Part shown: one piece after another, positions 28,827 to 30,220 of the stretch
Layout of the letters: each line of letters begins with the position of its first letter
How positions within the stretch are numbered: position 1 is the first letter of the stretch
Assembly (NCBI GenBank): GCA_002336915.1
Contig: DDET01000002.1
Span: 109,340 to 139,559 of the forward strand
DNA length: 30,220 nucleotides
Reading direction: 5' to 3'
Source: Bacteroidetes bacterium UBA1947
GTDB lineage: Bacteria > Bacteroidota > Bacteroidia > Chitinophagales > Chitinophagaceae
The notes under the pieces: model-generated
The model's database searches: none
What the model was told of the DNA's origin: nothing
What the model saw: the letters and a program-made list of their open reading frames with translations, nothing else
Program-made: the position numbers and the translations under genes

Positions 28827-30220
28827 ATGAGACGCCAAAAAAATGTTGGTTTGTTCCGGGGGGATCTAGTAGGCGAAGCGCTGAAACAATCTTTCGTAAA
28901 GTTAAACCCGAAGATACTGTATCGTAACCCGGTTATGTTCACGGTGGAGATAGGCATGTTCATTATGCTGGCGGTCTGTATCTGGATATTGGCCGGGGCA
29001 ACAGACCAGGGATCATTCACCTATAATTTTGTGATCTTCCTGATATTATTGCTTACTCTCCTGTTCGCAAATTTTGCTGAGGGGCTTGCGGAAGCAAGGG
29101 GTAAAGCACAGGCAGCATCGTTACGTAAAACACGTGAGGAGACACCAGCGAAGAAGATACAGGTGATGGGAGAGATCTTCCTGAACGAGATACATGTTGT
29201 GCCATCTTCGCAATTGAAGAAGGGGGATGTGTTTGTATGTGAAACAGGAGATATCATACCTACGGATGGCGAGATAGTAGAGGGTATAGCAACCATTGAT
29301 GAATCGGCTATAACAGGGGAATCTGCGCCCGTGATACGTGAGGCAGGTGGTGATAAATCATCCGTAACCGGCGGTACAAAAGTACTGAGCGACCATATAA
29401 AGGTGAAAGTGACAACGGAACCCGGTGAGAGCTTTTTGGATAAGATGATCGCGCTGGTAGAAGGGGCTACACGCCAAAAGACGCCTAATGAGATAGCATT
29501 AAATATCCTGCTTGCAGGCTTTACGCTTGTTTTTATAATAGTGTGTGTAACACTGCATCCATTTGCCGCCTATGCCAAAACCCCTATACCGGTGTCGGCT
29601 TACATTTCTTTGTTTGTATGCCTGATACCAACTACAATAGGTGGCTTGCTTTCGGCAATCGGTATCTCGGGTATGGACAGGGCGCTTAGGGCGAACGTAA
29701 TAGCTAAATCGGGCAAGGCGGTGGAGACGGCGGGCGATATAGATGCGCTGTTGCTGGACAAGACCGGCACCATAACTATTGGTAACCGTAAGGCTACCCA
29801 CTTTTATCCTGCGGCTGGCATTGATGAAAAGCATTTTATTAAGAGCGTAGTATTAAGTTCATTTTCGGACGAAACCCCTGAGGGGAAGTCGATCATTGAG
29901 CTGGCGGGGGTTAGTCCGGCGAGCTACCAAATCGAAGATCCTAAGTTCATAAAGTTCACAGCGGAAACGCGCAGCAGCGGAATAGACTTCGGCACCACAC
30001 GCATTCGCAAGGGCGCATATGACTCCATGAGGCAGATGGTTGAGAAGGCAGGCAATGTGTTCCCGACGCTTACTACCAATGACGTAAACAAGATATCGAC
30101 AAACGGCGGTACGCCGTTGGTTGTGATCGAAAATAATAATGTGCTGGGTGTAGTAGAGCTACAGGATATCATTAAACCGGGTATACAGGAGCGGTTTGAA
30201 CGCTTGCGTAAAATGGGTGT
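28827..30220 (+). CDS. kdpB: KdpB, P-type ATPase subunit (3' end outside window)
   Basis: The frame opened by ATG at 28827 has no stop through base 30220, giving 464 codons of the usual ~680. Visible features are the first helices (residues ~35-85), the actuator motif TGES, the transmembrane helix region with PTTIGGLLSAIGISGMDR, the phosphorylation motif DKTGT with Asp311, and part of the nucleotide-binding domain (FSDETPEGKSI, then IRKGAYDSM). KdpB hydrolyses ATP to drive potassium uptake through KdpA. The codon reading shows no frameshift. The remaining P-domain (GDGxND motif), kdpC and possibly a sensor kinase should lie downstream. Confidence 0.97.
   Translation, partial: MRRQKNVGLFRGDLVGEALKQSFVKLNPKILYRNPVMFTVEIGMFIMLAVCIWILAGATDQGSFTYNFVIFLILLLTLLFANFAEGLAEARGKAQAASLRKTREETPAKKIQVMGEIFLNEIHVVPSSQLKKGDVFVCETGDIIPTDGEIVEGIATIDESAITGESAPVIREAGGDKSSVTGGTKVLSDHIKVKVTTEPGESFLDKMIALVEGATRQKTPNEIALNILLAGFTLVFIIVCVTLHPFAAYAKTPIPVSAYISLFVCLIPTTIGGLLSAIGISGMDRALRANVIAKSGKAVETAGDIDALLLDKTGTITIGNRKATHFYPAAGIDEKHFIKSVVLSSFSDETPEGKSIIELAGVSPASYQIEDPKFIKFTAETRSSGIDFGTTRIRKGAYDSMRQMVEKAGNVFPTLTTNDVNKISTNGGTPLVVIENNNVLGVVELQDIIKPGIQERFERLRKMG

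Overview
The window looks like a chromosomal segment of a Bacteroidota bacterium, most likely a Chitinophagaceae-type member. The reasons are: two secreted proteins with type IX secretion (T9SS) C-terminal domains; Bat aerotolerance-type proteins; the short 193-residue adenylate kinase; Obg without a C-terminal extension; an ECF sigma factor followed by an outer-membrane-barrel protein with an anti-sigma-like N-terminus; TAnnTTTG-type -7 promoter boxes; and few obvious Shine-Dalgarno sequences. No rRNA, tRNA, CRISPR array, prophage or transposase was seen.

Layout. 1-4600 (+): the end of a MoxR AAA+ ATPase, a large periplasmic TPR-like protein, an orphan ParA-type ATPase and a PaaE-like flavin/[2Fe-2S] reductase, meeting tail to tail a multipass, possibly GT-C-like membrane protein (4597-6261, -). 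6441-12367 (+): ECF sigma factor, an 827-residue protein that joins an anti-sigma-like N-terminus, one membrane helix, a ~500-residue Ala/Asn/Thr-rich linker with 99-bp repeats and a C-terminal beta-barrel, then two tandemly duplicated T9SS cargo proteins, each with its own intrinsic terminator. 12442-14155 (-): Tat-exported glycosylasparaginase plus CutC. 14321-16080 (+): batB and batC, overlapping by 4 nt. 16081-17102: a 1-kb A+T-rich gene-free region with an orphan terminator. 17103-19713 (+): adk-obg, a TMEM175-family channel and a rhodanese domain protein. 19714-21935 (-): S66 LD-carboxypeptidase, Rieske protein, tadA and dtd. 21936-22519: gene-free, with a 20-nt inverted repeat pair and an unusual helically phased tandem repeat. 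22520-23896 (+): mnmE. 23976-24491: an A+T-rich probable acquired gene. 24604-30220 (+): sigma-54-dependent response regulator, a 120-residue unknown protein, three tiny membrane proteins, then kdpF, kdpA and kdpB (cut by the window end).

How the genes work together. The 3' part is a high-affinity potassium uptake locus that seems to be controlled by an NtrC-type regulator instead of KdpDE, with extra micro-proteins ahead of kdpF. The sigma/barrel/T9SS block suggests an envelope-spanning signalling unit next to genes for secreted proteins. tadA, dtd and mnmE together form a tRNA modification and quality-control group. The bat genes are separated from the moxR fragment by about 14 kb, and no batA or batD is visible.

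The best candidates for something undescribed are the trans-envelope sigma regulator (6441-9521), the micro-protein cluster upstream of kdpF (26120-27054), and the 10/11-nt alternating repeat array at 22242-22370. All functions are assigned from motifs read by eye; no database search was possible.
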